50,409 bases of DNA from a virus: the IMG/VR virus record IMGVR_UViG_3300045968_000249, positions 1 to 50,409 of that record. The stretch is one strand, 5' to 3'. The notes beneath the pieces are model-generated. The model had not been told where the DNA came from. It saw only the letters and a list, made by a program, of their open reading frames with translations, and searched no databases. Position 1 is the first letter of the stretch; every line of letters begins with the position of its first letter. Of the stretch, positions 25,901 to 32,421 are shown one piece after another. Made by a program: the position numbers and the translations under genes.

Positions 25901-28900
25901 CAATTGAACGTCGCGCCGGCACGGCTGAACCACGTCCCATCGCGCCGTTGCGGGCCTTGCCAGAAGACGCATCGGTCGCCGATATGCAACGGATGGCGGT
26001 GCAGCGTGCCGCCGACAACTTCGGCGCGGTCAGTTTCCCCGTGGAGGAAGTACAGCAGAAGGCCGTCCAGCGGATGGCCGATTTGCTCGACCAGCGCGGA
26101 CAAACAGCCGCGCGGGGCTTCGTCCCAGACGTCGAACCCACGACCTCAAACATTCCCGCCACACTACGCCAGTTACGTTTCGATGATCCAGCCCTGCGTC
26201 AATTACACGTCGGGTACGTGATGGGCGACCGCGAGGCGCGTGAACAATTGGTCGATGCTGTACGTCGCGACCCGAACATTGCCGCTCGATTTCAAGACCA
26301 GATCCGACAGGCATTCGGTGATGAATTCACCGTCTACCGTGGGGCGACATCGGAACCGAACAGGCCATCGGCATTCACCCTGGACCGGAACATCGCTGAA
26401 GGGTTCGCACAGACGGAAGCCGAGGCGACGGGCAAGCCTGGACGCGTCTTTAGCTTCAAAGCCACACCTGAAGCGGTCCTGTTCCCCGGCGAGTACACCC
26501 AATCAGAACTCGTCATCGACCCGACACTGTTGCGAACGCGAACAGGAGAAGCCGGATTCGTCAGCCCACGCCTGGGCGCATCACTCGGTGGCGGCGTCGT
26601 GGGCGCGACCGCGGGCGGTGCGACTGGTGCCGCCACCGCTGATGAAGACGCCACCCCCGAAGAACGGCTCGCGCGATTCTTTGCCGGCGCAGCCACGGGC
26701 GCAGCGGCCGGCGCGGGTGGGGCGGCCACCTTAGCGAAGTTCCTGTCGCGCGGTGCACCACGCACGGCCATCGAAGCGGCGCGCACGCGAGGCGTCAGCC
26801 AGGAAGAAATCACCGACACGCTCAAAGGCATCACGCGCGAACAGCAACTGAAAGGGTTGCCGGCCATCGGTGGGCGAGCTCGCGCGAAAGACACGGTGGT
26901 CGAATTCACCGGCGAACGACCGGTGCCACCGACCCAACCGATGCCGAAGGAGCAACGCGAAACGTGGTTGAGAATCGAAAAATTCCCACAGGCATTGCAG
27001 CAGCCCTTGAAAGAGCTAGGCGACTCCATCGGTGAACTGCAACTGGAACAGCAGCGCCGCGGTCGGCAATCCCTCGAGCGTCGAGACGCGCTGGCCGAGC
27101 AACTCCGTGTCAACGCCAGTAAGGTGCTCAAACCGGGAACCACCCTGAACTCGGAGGAAACGCGCGCCTACACCAACGCACTCGCCGCCGTCGTCCACGA
27201 ATCGCAGGAGGCGAAGGCCCGCTACGACGCGACCGGCAATTACGAGGATGGGCATCGCGCCGTGCAACTCGACGCCGCGCGGGCGGCCTTGCTCTCGTCC
27301 GTCGTTGGCGCGCGGAGTGAGGCGGGCCGCTCACTCGCCGCGTGGCGGGCCCTGGTCAACGTCATGCCGGCGGAAGTGCGACTCGCCAGTGAATTCATGT
27401 CGCGTGGTCGGCTGCGCGCGTCGATGGATGAAGTCTCGGAACGCCTGGGGCAGATTCCCAAAGACCCGACCGAAGCCGTGAAGTATCTCGCCCAGATGGA
27501 AAAGCAGGGATGGGGCGAGTCCGCGTTCAATTACTACATGGCGAACATCCTGTCGGGCATCAAAACCCACGAACGCAACGTGTTGGGCAACGCGTTCAAC
27601 ACCATCTCGCGATTCGCCATCAAAGGCACGACCGCCGCTCCGGTCGATCTGGTGAAATCCATGCTCACCGGCAAGCCGCGTGAAGTCTTCGCCGGCGAAA
27701 GCGCGCAGGAAGCCGCGGGCGCGTATGCCGCGGCCGGTTCCGCGATCCGCGATGCGTTCGACACGATGCGACACGGCTTCTCTCCGAAGGCCCTGGAAGA
27801 AGGACTAGCCGGCATTACCCCGCTCTATATCCCCAAGAAAGAATTCGTCGGTGGCGCGGCCAACCCGTTCAATCTGGTCGGTCGCACCCTCGAGGCCGGC
27901 GACCGCTTTTTCGTGACCCTCAATCGCGGGGCGGAACTCTACGGACAAAGCTATGCCATCGCCAGGAAGGAAGGACTCGCCCGCCAGCTGAAAGGCCGCG
28001 CGCTACAAGACTACGTGGCGTCGCGCTCTGTCGACCTTCGCGCCAACCCAGGCGAGGAGTTACAGCGGTCGACGTTGAAGGCCGCCGAAAAATCCGCGTA
28101 TCGCGAAGACCCTGGTCCGCTAGCCAATCAAATCATTGCGCTGAAGAAACACGTCCCCGCGATGGGATTCGTGGTGCCGTTTGTGCGCACCGTGAGCAAC
28201 ATCTTCCGCCAGGGCATCGAGCACACGCCGTTGACCGCTATTCAGCACGTGGGCGGCGCGTTCCAAAAATCTGACATCTACTCGGAGAATGCCCGTGACG
28301 CGGCCATCGCGCAAGGCAAGATGCTATTGGGATCGGCGGCAGCGCTCCCCATCATCTATGGCGCAGCGTCCGGGCGTATCTCCGGCATGGGCCCCAAGGA
28401 ACCCGCGGAACGCGCGGCGCTCTACGAACAGGGCTGGCGTCCCAACAGCATCAAACTCCCGATCCCTGATGCCGTGGCGACGAAACTCGGCGCAACCAAG
28501 AGCGCCGATGGGGAGTACTGGATTAACTATAGTCTGTTTCAACCGCTGTCGACGCCGCTGGCCATCTTCTCGAATGCTGTCGAAGCCTACCAGGAGATTT
28601 CGAAGCGCGGCACCAAACAATCGCGCCAGCAGGGCTACGAAGAACTGGCCATGCAGACCGTCTTTCGTGCGGCCAACACCGCCATGAACCAGACGTATTT
28701 GCAAGGCATTTCCGGGCTGGTCGAAGCGCTGCAATCGCCGGAACGGGGCGCGATGCCGTTCATTCAACAAGTCATTCGTGGCTTCTCGCCGCTGTCAGGA
28801 CTCTCGAGCAACATCGCCCAGGCCGTCGACCCGGTGATTCGAGAAGCCGAGACGCTGGGCGAAGACTGGATGCGCATCACCCCAGGACTCAGCGAATCGC

Positions 28901-29358
28901 TGCGTCCCCGCCTGGACCGGTTCGGGCGACCCATCGAACGGTCAGGCTCCGCCGCGCGCCGTGGCTTCATGGTTCCGGAAATTGAACCCGTGAAAGACGA
29001 CGTGATCAGTCGCGAGCTTCAACGGCTGGACATCACACTCGGCGTGCCCAACGCGCGGATTGATCTGACGGACCCGCGCACCGGTCGGCCCACGCGTCAA
29101 CTCACCGCGGACGAAGCCCACGAACTCCGGCAACTGCGCGGACAATCGGCACACGCGGAATTAGCCCGCGTGATCCTCACACCCGGTTATGAGCAAATGC
29201 CGGACTTCCAGAAACGCGAACGGATCGAAGATGCCATCATCCGAGCCGGCCGGCGCACGAGCCGTCTGACGCGCGAAGGCTATCGACGCAATCGGCCCGA
29301 CCTGATTCAGCTGTTGCGGAACCAAGCGCAAAAAACACTGGAATCGAGGGGAAGATGA
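22978..29358 (+). CDS. Giant polyvalent virion protein with ParB-like and ADP-ribosyltransferase-like domains
   Basis: A 2,126-residue product. The N-terminus has two DFDxDxAVRxLRA repeats. A glycine-zipper segment spans about 70-115. A ParB/Srx-superfamily-like domain lies at about 455-720, with a VADGHQRVNKW core (Asp533-Arg537). A second glycine zipper is at about 905-965. An ADP-ribosyltransferase-like domain spans about 1055-1190, with VYRG (Arg1121), SAFT (Ser1131) and QSE (Gln1175-Glu1177), an R-S-QxE set. A near-copy glycine zipper follows at about 1195-1255. The C-terminal about 800 residues contain SGIKTHERNVLGN and mixed helical sequence seen in large polyvalent phage proteins. It is probably packaged and ejected with the DNA. 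The start is the ATG overlapping the previous stop; an in-frame ATG at 22957 is possible. Confidence 0.8.
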   Translation: MPYRDPFRDIDFDFDDAVRRLRASRRPGPPAGDVDFDIDSAVRDLRAGRLKAPPNPAGPDEPDDDRSWGDTAIATAARVVPSIAGGVAGAALGNVPGAAIGGAAGGAFGEWLAEEYEKARGLRKEVDPRSVAVEAALGAVPLGKTASWGRAALKGAGMGVTGSTAHSVVERGELPSLEEAALSAGFGGVFGGGIHAAADRFGRFLSGRRAPAADLPAGTPGGPQGPVDFPDARTSQTYQDTLAMRTADQDAARAMAVARARGMVDPQTGEVTRPQGSGFLDYEDWDAEFRSEQRRPSVSPESGTRMFEPPPPDAPLGQLQPRPLTGLQRYLQEDAAIQADVRERGHVFPPGPRQPDRFDLATVPPVEASVPRSILEAEVPPIPPWEEVDPRRALPAEAAMQALIPSRYLRPGSQAARRRENEALAEFLRVNLTRPDVPPSPPSGPAPEAPPRPPTMTVPRIEGYHKLGGRLLPIYEVSGDDVTLDPTTYQFKESDVRGRTGALKGVEQWDPTAGSSKPIILHKRADGRLMVADGHQRVNKWQELKAAGADLPPLRAIVLDEAEGFDVAQVRRISSLQNIREGSGEPTDIAKLLRTGQLSQQEAATMPRGSVAGPKLAQGESLATLSDQAFQAVINKEVPSQWGAMVARSRATPEQQLSVIRALAKADIGNDVEADAFVKALLSDDFEQVTMRDMFGESTQAVSLAENIAKIVGKVNARLAREKRAFGKVVKEASVLKGAGNVLAEEENVARAGKAQSALEQFELLKDQKGTHTREAMKALAARMVRGEATLNQAVDEILPALQRDAQGEPFTLRAPTEAQPTAAAAAVEEPTGPTRAELEAEGQGSMFGEEPPAPLDFDAAKNKQVHRQLTEGMGRLTDDEIRYLDSFDEFGKPLSRADRGDESGFVRTQLGGRLAGGVTGGVLGGTAGVATADEEATPQERLGRFLAGAAAGGIAGAAGGGRVARALTRETGEAIERRAGTAEPRPIAPLRALPEDASVADMQRMAVQRAADNFGAVSFPVEEVQQKAVQRMADLLDQRGQTAARGFVPDVEPTTSNIPATLRQLRFDDPALRQLHVGYVMGDREAREQLVDAVRRDPNIAARFQDQIRQAFGDEFTVYRGATSEPNRPSAFTLDRNIAEGFAQTEAEATGKPGRVFSFKATPEAVLFPGEYTQSELVIDPTLLRTRTGEAGFVSPRLGASLGGGVVGATAGGATGAATADEDATPEERLARFFAGAATGAAAGAGGAATLAKFLSRGAPRTAIEAARTRGVSQEEITDTLKGITREQQLKGLPAIGGRARAKDTVVEFTGERPVPPTQPMPKEQRETWLRIEKFPQALQQPLKELGDSIGELQLEQQRRGRQSLERRDALAEQLRVNASKVLKPGTTLNSEETRAYTNALAAVVHESQEAKARYDATGNYEDGHRAVQLDAARAALLSSVVGARSEAGRSLAAWRALVNVMPAEVRLASEFMSRGRLRASMDEVSERLGQIPKDPTEAVKYLAQMEKQGWGESAFNYYMANILSGIKTHERNVLGNAFNTISRFAIKGTTAAPVDLVKSMLTGKPREVFAGESAQEAAGAYAAAGSAIRDAFDTMRHGFSPKALEEGLAGITPLYIPKKEFVGGAANPFNLVGRTLEAGDRFFVTLNRGAELYGQSYAIARKEGLARQLKGRALQDYVASRSVDLRANPGEELQRSTLKAAEKSAYREDPGPLANQIIALKKHVPAMGFVVPFVRTVSNIFRQGIEHTPLTAIQHVGGAFQKSDIYSENARDAAIAQGKMLLGSAAALPIIYGAASGRISGMGPKEPAERAALYEQGWRPNSIKLPIPDAVATKLGATKSADGEYWINYSLFQPLSTPLAIFSNAVEAYQEISKRGTKQSRQQGYEELAMQTVFRAANTAMNQTYLQGISGLVEALQSPERGAMPFIQQVIRGFSPLSGLSSNIAQAVDPVIREAETLGEDWMRITPGLSESLRPRLDRFGRPIERSGSAARRGFMVPEIEPVKDDVISRELQRLDITLGVPNARIDLTDPRTGRPTRQLTADEAHELRQLRGQSAHAELARVILTPGYEQMPDFQKRERIEDAIIRAGRRTSRLTREGYRRNRPDLIQLLRNQAQKTLESRGR

Positions 29359-29534
29359 CCAACAAACTGATCGAAATCGTGGTCGCGCTGATTATCGTGG
29401 TGGTCGTAGTGTTTGCCTTCCGTTTGGTCCTGTCCCTGGTCGGCTTTCCACTCGAAGGCCCACTGATGCAGCTGATTTACCTCGTCGTCGTGGCCGTCTT
29501 CGTGATTTGGTTGCTGCGACAACTGAAGCAATGA
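29355..29534 (+). CDS. Small two-helix membrane protein, holin candidate
   Basis: A 59-residue product. The ATG overlaps the stop of the giant protein gene (ATGA), with a GAGGGGA SD. Two hydrophobic helices (about 6-27 and 38-54) are joined by a short loop (GFPLEGPLM), and the C-terminus is basic (LLRQLKQ). The topology and size match class II holins, which form pores at the time of lysis. It lies at the end of the late operon, but no endolysin is adjacent, so the holin role is inferred. Confidence 0.55.
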   Translation: MTNKLIEIVVALIIVVVVVFAFRLVLSLVGFPLEGPLMQLIYLVVVAVFVIWLLRQLKQ

Positions 29535-29797
29535 GGGAGTTTCGCCCGACGCATCGCAAGCCGGCCGCGCCCACCGAGCACAACATCGCGACGTACGCCG
29601 AACAGCGGTTGGACGCGATTGACCGACAGATTGAAAAACTCCGGGACGAACGCGTGATGTGGGTCAATACCGTGATGGAACTGCGCGTGCGCCGGCACAA
29701 TGACGCCGCCACCGCTCGCGCAGTCGACGAACAGAAGCGTAAACGGGAGAGATGGCAACGCGCTTATAGGCGGTCGCGTCCTCGAGGGGCAAACTGA
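29531..29797 (+). CDS. Small coiled-coil protein at the end of the late operon
   Basis: An 88-residue hydrophilic product starting in an ATGA overlap with the membrane protein. Residues about 20-50 form a charged helix (AEQRLDAIDRQIEKLRDERV), followed by a very basic tail. It lacks a membrane anchor or lipobox, so a spanin is unlikely. It is the last gene of the rightward late operon. Function is unknown. Confidence 0.6.
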   Translation: MREFRPTHRKPAAPTEHNIATYAEQRLDAIDRQIEKLRDERVMWVNTVMELRVRRHNDAATARAVDEQKRKRERWQRAYRRSRPRGAN

Positions 29798-29817
29798 CGC
29801 GCGGCACACATAGAGTG

Positions 29818-29842
29818 ATGCCGAAGCGTCCACGGGCGGCAT
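29818..29842. terminator. Weak hairpin between convergent genes
   Basis: Six-bp arms ATGCCG and CGGCAT with a 13-nt loop lie in the 58-bp gap between the end of the late operon and the end of the leftward regulator gene. There is no T run, so termination is uncertain. Confidence 0.3.
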
Positions 29843-29855
29843 AACCCCCTAGCAT

Positions 29856-30131
29856 TCAAGGTCGCGATTTGACCAGCCAGCCGGCATCAATAGCGAAGCG
29901 CACGATGTCAACCCGCGACTCGAGCCCCAACTTTTCGCACGCGCGGAGTCGGTAGGTTTCGACCGACTTGATCGAGACGTCGAGTCGCTTCGCAATCTCA
30001 CGGTTAGCGAAACCATAGGCGACCAAGCGCAGCACTTCGTACTCACGTTCACTCAGGATGTCCGCAGAATCATCGTCTTTCACGGGTAAGGCTATTATCG
30101 TCGATGGCTCTGGTTCAGATGGCATGGGCAT
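29856..30131 (-). CDS. GerE/LuxR-type HTH transcription regulator
   Basis: A 91-residue stand-alone DNA-binding protein. Residues 25-90 match the GerE/LuxR C-terminal domain: LSEREYEVLRLVAYG, then FANREIAKRLDVSIKSVETY (the HTH, about 42-61) and a KLGLESR helix. There is no receiver or autoinducer domain, so activity would be set by concentration or a partner. The gene is transcribed away from the rightward gene at 30241 across a 109-bp promoter region with inverted repeats. In this genome it is the best candidate for a switch regulator. An in-frame ATG at 30125 is an alternative start. Confidence 0.85.
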   Translation of the reverse strand: MPMPSEPEPSTIIALPVKDDDSADILSEREYEVLRLVAYGFANREIAKRLDVSIKSVETYRLRACEKLGLESRVDIVRFAIDAGWLVKSRP

Positions 30132-30153
30132 GGGGGAAATTCCCTCATCCTGC

Positions 30154-30171
30154 CAAACTTACAAAAGTTTG
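30154..30171. promoter_or_regulatory. Inverted repeat in the divergent control region
   Basis: CAAACTT and AAGTTTG arms separated by ACAA (18 bp in all). The repeat touches the -35 element of the rightward promoter and lies 23 bp upstream of the GerE-type gene start. It is a candidate autoregulatory operator. Confidence 0.5.
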
Positions 30172-30198
30172 TCAAAAGGTCAGGATTTCGCTTACGAT
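30169..30198 (+). promoter_or_regulatory. Putative rightward promoter of the control region
   Basis: TTGTCA (30169-30174), an 18-bp spacer, then TACGAT (30193-30198), ahead of the gene starting at 30241. The spacer contains site S4 of the dispersed motif in the opposite orientation, and the upstream edge contains the CAAACTT/AAGTTTG inverted repeat. Confidence 0.5.
30179..30194 (-). promoter_or_regulatory. Dispersed 16-bp motif, site S4
   Basis: Read on the minus strand: TAAGCGAAATCCTGAC. It is the only copy in this orientation and lies between the -35 and -10 elements of the rightward promoter, where binding would block polymerase. Confidence 0.6.
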
Positions 30199-30240
30199 GG
30201 TCCGATTTTGACCGACTTGTACTGTAAGGAGACACAGCCT

Positions 30241-30537
30241 GTGGATAAGCTCACCCTCGATATGACCGACCTCGCTCGACGCGGGGCGTCCGAATTGCTA
30301 CGCGAACTCGACGCCCGTCGCGAGGCCATCCTGCACGCCTTCCCAGACCTTGCCGTGACGGAACAAGCGACCCCCGCCAAGGCGACCGCGAACGATCCGC
30401 CACTGAAGCGCAGACGGACAAGGCGTCGCATGTCGAAAGCCGAACGACGCGCGGTCAGTAAGCGGATGAAGCAGTACTGGGCGAGCCGGGGCGCGGCGCA
30501 ACGCAGGAAGAAGGAAGAGGCTAACATTTTGAAATGA
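30241..30537 (+). CDS. Small basic-tailed protein opposite the regulator
   Basis: A 98-residue product. The GTG start is supported by AAGGAG at 30226-30231 with 9-bp spacing. Residues 1-37 form an acidic/basic helix (ARRGASELLRELDARREAIL). The C-terminal half is strongly basic, with RRRTRRRMSKAERRAVSKRM and a WASRGAAQRRKKE tail, like small histone-like or DNA-binding proteins common in GC-rich phages. It is the first gene of the rightward unit facing the GerE-type regulator. Function is unknown; DNA binding is likely. Confidence 0.7.
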   Translation: MDKLTLDMTDLARRGASELLRELDARREAILHAFPDLAVTEQATPAKATANDPPLKRRRTRRRMSKAERRAVSKRMKQYWASRGAAQRRKKEEANILK

Positions 30538-30968
30538 AAGAATCGTCCTCGCGTTCTCTCAAGCTGCGCGATCTGATGCACTCGCTGCTGATGCGTCTAC
30601 CGCTTCGACCGGAAGACGTCGAACTCGCGATGTCGGCCTGTCAGATCGCGATTCGCCAGGAAGAAAACCCGCAGGAGTTTTCAATCGCGAATATCATCAA
30701 CCAGCAGGGCGCAGCGAAACTCGACGTGACCTGGGCGGGACAGGTCATGCAGCTGGACCCGACCAAGGCCCGCGAGATTGCGTGGATGTTGCTCGAGGGT
30801 GCATCGATTGGCGAGGCCGAAGCCATGATGATGCGTTTCCTACAGGGCGAGATGGGCGTCAAGCCGCATCAGGCCGCGGCGGTGCTGATGGCGTTCCGGC
30901 GTTACCGGGAAGCGGACCCCCATAGCAGTTTGGTCGCCGGCACCGAAGGGCAGGAGAAACTCTCATGA
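30534..30968 (+). CDS. Hypothetical helical protein
   Basis: A 144-residue product overlapping the preceding gene by ATGA. It is mostly helical (KLRDLMHSLLMRLPLRPED; AREIAWMLLEGASIGEAEAM) with a Met-rich centre. No family is recognised. It is part of a three-gene rightward unit whose starts all overlap the previous stop, so the products are probably made together. Confidence 0.65.
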   Translation: MKESSSRSLKLRDLMHSLLMRLPLRPEDVELAMSACQIAIRQEENPQEFSIANIINQQGAAKLDVTWAGQVMQLDPTKAREIAWMLLEGASIGEAEAMMMRFLQGEMGVKPHQAAAVLMAFRRYREADPHSSLVAGTEGQEKLS

Positions 30969-31135
30969 ACGGCCACGTGCTCGAAGATGGTTGCAAGTGC
31001 CACTACTGCCAACGGATCCGACAATGGGAACGACGAATCGTCGCGCAGTTAGAACGGGAAGATGAAGAAGCCGGGCGGACGAGCCGCCCGGACCCCCTCA
31101 CGAATCGACCCACGTCACCACCGCCGCACCCATAG
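30965..31135 (+). CDS. Small Cys-containing protein, 56 residues
   Basis: A 56-residue product starting in an ATGA overlap. It carries CKCHYCQRI at residues 10-18, three Cys and a His that could bind one metal ion, followed by a charged helix and a Pro-rich tail. Its last 21 bp overlap the end of the oppositely oriented 47-residue membrane gene. No family is recognised. Confidence 0.55.
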   Translation: MNGHVLEDGCKCHYCQRIRQWERRIVAQLEREDEEAGRTSRPDPLTNRPTSPPPHP

Positions 31136-31258
31136 AAGGTCCGCGAGTGCTACGAGGCCAAGTGCAGCCATGTACCACCGCCGGCGCGTCGGGCTTCGCG
31201 CCCGAGCCGCCAGGATGGCTAGGGTAATGAGCGTGGTGGCGATGATGAGGCTTTTCAT
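31115..31258 (-). CDS. Small membrane protein, 47 residues
   Basis: Starts at an ATG that overlaps the stop of the Tat-signal protein gene (ATGA), so it is translationally coupled to it. Two hydrophobic stretches (about 3-17 and 29-43) flank a basic RARSPTRRRW loop. It is too short for family assignment. It may act with the exported protein made from the same transcript. Confidence 0.55.
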   Translation of the reverse strand: MKSLIIATTLITLAILAARARSPTRRRWYMAALGLVALADLLWVRRW

Positions 31259-31908
31259 AGGCAGTTCCCACAGATGGCCAGTTCGAGCAATTCCAGGCCG
31301 CCCAGGATCACCCCCAATTCAATGGCGAGGCCACAGGTGACGATGCACTCCGGGCAGAGGAAGCACGCGACGGTGGCGGCGGCGAGGGATGCGCCGACGG
31401 CGCGTTTGGAGTTGCCGATCCGTCGGCAGTCCTCCTGCGTCTCAGGCGAACATTGCTGAAAGGCGACGAGTTGAAGGGCGGCCTGTCTTCGACGTTCGTC
31501 TCGGACGCGGGCGCGCCCGACGACCAGGAGCATTTCTTCAATGGGCAGGAGGTACTGCCCGGCCACCAGGGCGCGGTAGACAATGGGATCCACTGGCTGC
31601 GTGGCTTTGGCGTTCAGATCCGCCAGGGAGAAGCGGCGTAGCTCGCGAGCGAAGGTGTCCGCGCGTTTGGTTTCCTTCGCGTACGCGATCCACATACTGA
31701 GTGTGGCTTCCAGGGTGCTGAGCGCCTGACTCGTGCGCGGCGGAGTGGCCGATAGGTCTTCAGTGGCGTGGCGCATCGCAGCCTGCATCTGCGCTTGAAC
31801 GGGAGAGAGAGTCGGGGCCTGCCCCCCCGCGATGGCGAGAGATGGGCGCAGGAGCGCGGCCGGGGTGGCAAACACGGCGGCCGTGACGAAACTTCGTCTG
31901 GTGTGCAT
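31255..31908 (-). CDS. Tat-exported protein of unknown function (moron-like)
   Basis: A 217-residue product. The N-terminus TRRSFVTAAVFATPAALL holds the twin-arginine pair (Arg4-Arg5) and a hydrophobic core, then an AIAG cleavage-like site, a typical Tat signal. The mature part is helical with an MWIAYAKE segment, and ends in a hydrophobic Cys-rich region (CFLCPECIVTCG and AICGNCL). It has its own promoter and a strong SD (GGAGG), is transcribed against the late genes, and sits beside attP. That is the classic setting of a lysogenic-conversion gene. Family not recognised. Confidence 0.75.
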   Translation of the reverse strand: MHTRRSFVTAAVFATPAALLRPSLAIAGGQAPTLSPVQAQMQAAMRHATEDLSATPPRTSQALSTLEATLSMWIAYAKETKRADTFARELRRFSLADLNAKATQPVDPIVYRALVAGQYLLPIEEMLLVVGRARVRDERRRQAALQLVAFQQCSPETQEDCRRIGNSKRAVGASLAAATVACFLCPECIVTCGLAIELGVILGGLELLELAICGNCL

Positions 31909-31925
31909 GGTTTCCTCCGCGGCGG

Positions 31926-31955
31926 AGTATGCACAGGGGCCAGAGATGGCGTCAA
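31926..31955 (-). promoter_or_regulatory. Promoter of the Tat-signal protein gene
   Basis: On the minus strand: TTGACG (31950-31955), an 18-bp spacer, CATACT (31926-31931). The expected start leaves a leader of about 10 nt with GGAGG before the ATG at 31908. A private promoter supports expression from the prophage. Confidence 0.6.
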
Positions 31956-32210
31956 CTCAAGTTTGCGCTTGAGCTTGCACGGTTTTTTGGAGGAAACCAC
32001 GCCGCCACCCCTGACCCACCCAACTGTATCGAAACGACACCGGTCGTTCGATAGTGTGTCTGATACACTCCGACTGTGCTGAAAAGGTCATCGCAACCCT
32101 CATGGGTTTCGAAGCTACCGGGACGACAGGGCCAACCCATTCCTTGAGCATATCCAGCGTAAGCGGTACGGCGCGGGCAGGCCGCTCAGGCGGCGGTCAA
32201 TGCTTTGGGC
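31956..32210. other. Non-coding stretch upstream of attP
   Basis: No convincing gene. It holds an AGTGT/ACACT inverted repeat (32053-32069) with a 7-bp centre and otherwise nothing recognised. Short open frames here have no SD and no protein-like composition. Confidence 0.5.
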
Positions 32211-32230
32211 TGTGGTCCCGACTGTGGTCC
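32211..32230 (+). repeat. attP left arm: paired TGTGGTCC repeats
   Basis: Two TGTGGTCC copies start at 32211 and 32223, 12 bp apart. An identical pair with the same 12-bp spacing lies at 32455 and 32467, on the other side of the tRNA-derived core. Paired direct repeats flanking a core are the layout of arm-type integrase sites. Confidence 0.6.
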
Positions 32231-32257
32231 CCGTGCGCAAAAGAAAACCGGTGAGCA

Positions 32258-32273
32258 TCAGGCAAAACCTGAC
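32258..32273 (+). promoter_or_regulatory. Dispersed 16-bp motif, site S5
   Basis: TCAGGCAAAACCTGAC, a near-symmetric copy (TCAGG and CCTGA arms). It lies between the left attP arm repeats and the tRNA-derived core, where binding could affect integration or read-through from the right. Confidence 0.6.
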
Positions 32274-32332
32274 AACCTCAATCAAAAATCCTAAGAAAAC
32301 CGCTAGTATCCGAAAAGATTCGGTGCCAAGGA

Positions 32333-32392
32333 TGGGACTCAAAATCCCGTTCCCTTTTAGGGAGTGTGGGTTCGACCCCCTCCTCCGGCACC
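32333..32392 (+). other. attP core: 3' half of a tRNA-Leu(CAA)
   Basis: From 32333 the sequence folds as an anticodon stem-loop (stem TGGGA/TCCCG, loop CTCAAAA, anticodon CAA), a variable arm (TCCC/GGGA), a T-loop TTCGACC with one mismatched stem pair, and the acceptor strand CTCCGGC-A-CC. The D arm and the 5' acceptor strand are missing, so it is not a complete tRNA gene. Tyrosine-integrase phages commonly carry the 3' half of their target tRNA as the att core. The integrase gene starts 30 bp away. Confidence 0.8.
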
Positions 32393-32421
32393 GTTTAGAA
32401 TCAACGGTTTACAGGTAGGAA

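Noticed and set aside
30240-30248. A perfect DnaA box (TGTGGATAA) at the start of the 30241 gene
   Set aside because: It is a single copy formed by the GTG start and next codons. No second box or AT-rich DNA is nearby, so it is probably chance.
32333-32392. A complete tRNA-Leu gene
   Set aside because: The D arm and 5' acceptor strand are missing and one T-stem pair is mismatched. It is the 3' half typical of an attachment core.
32327-32393. CGGTGCC/GGCACCG pairing as a truncated acceptor stem
   Set aside because: The pairing would include the discriminator and CC end, which does not occur in real tRNAs. It is more likely chance or an attachment-core inverted repeat.
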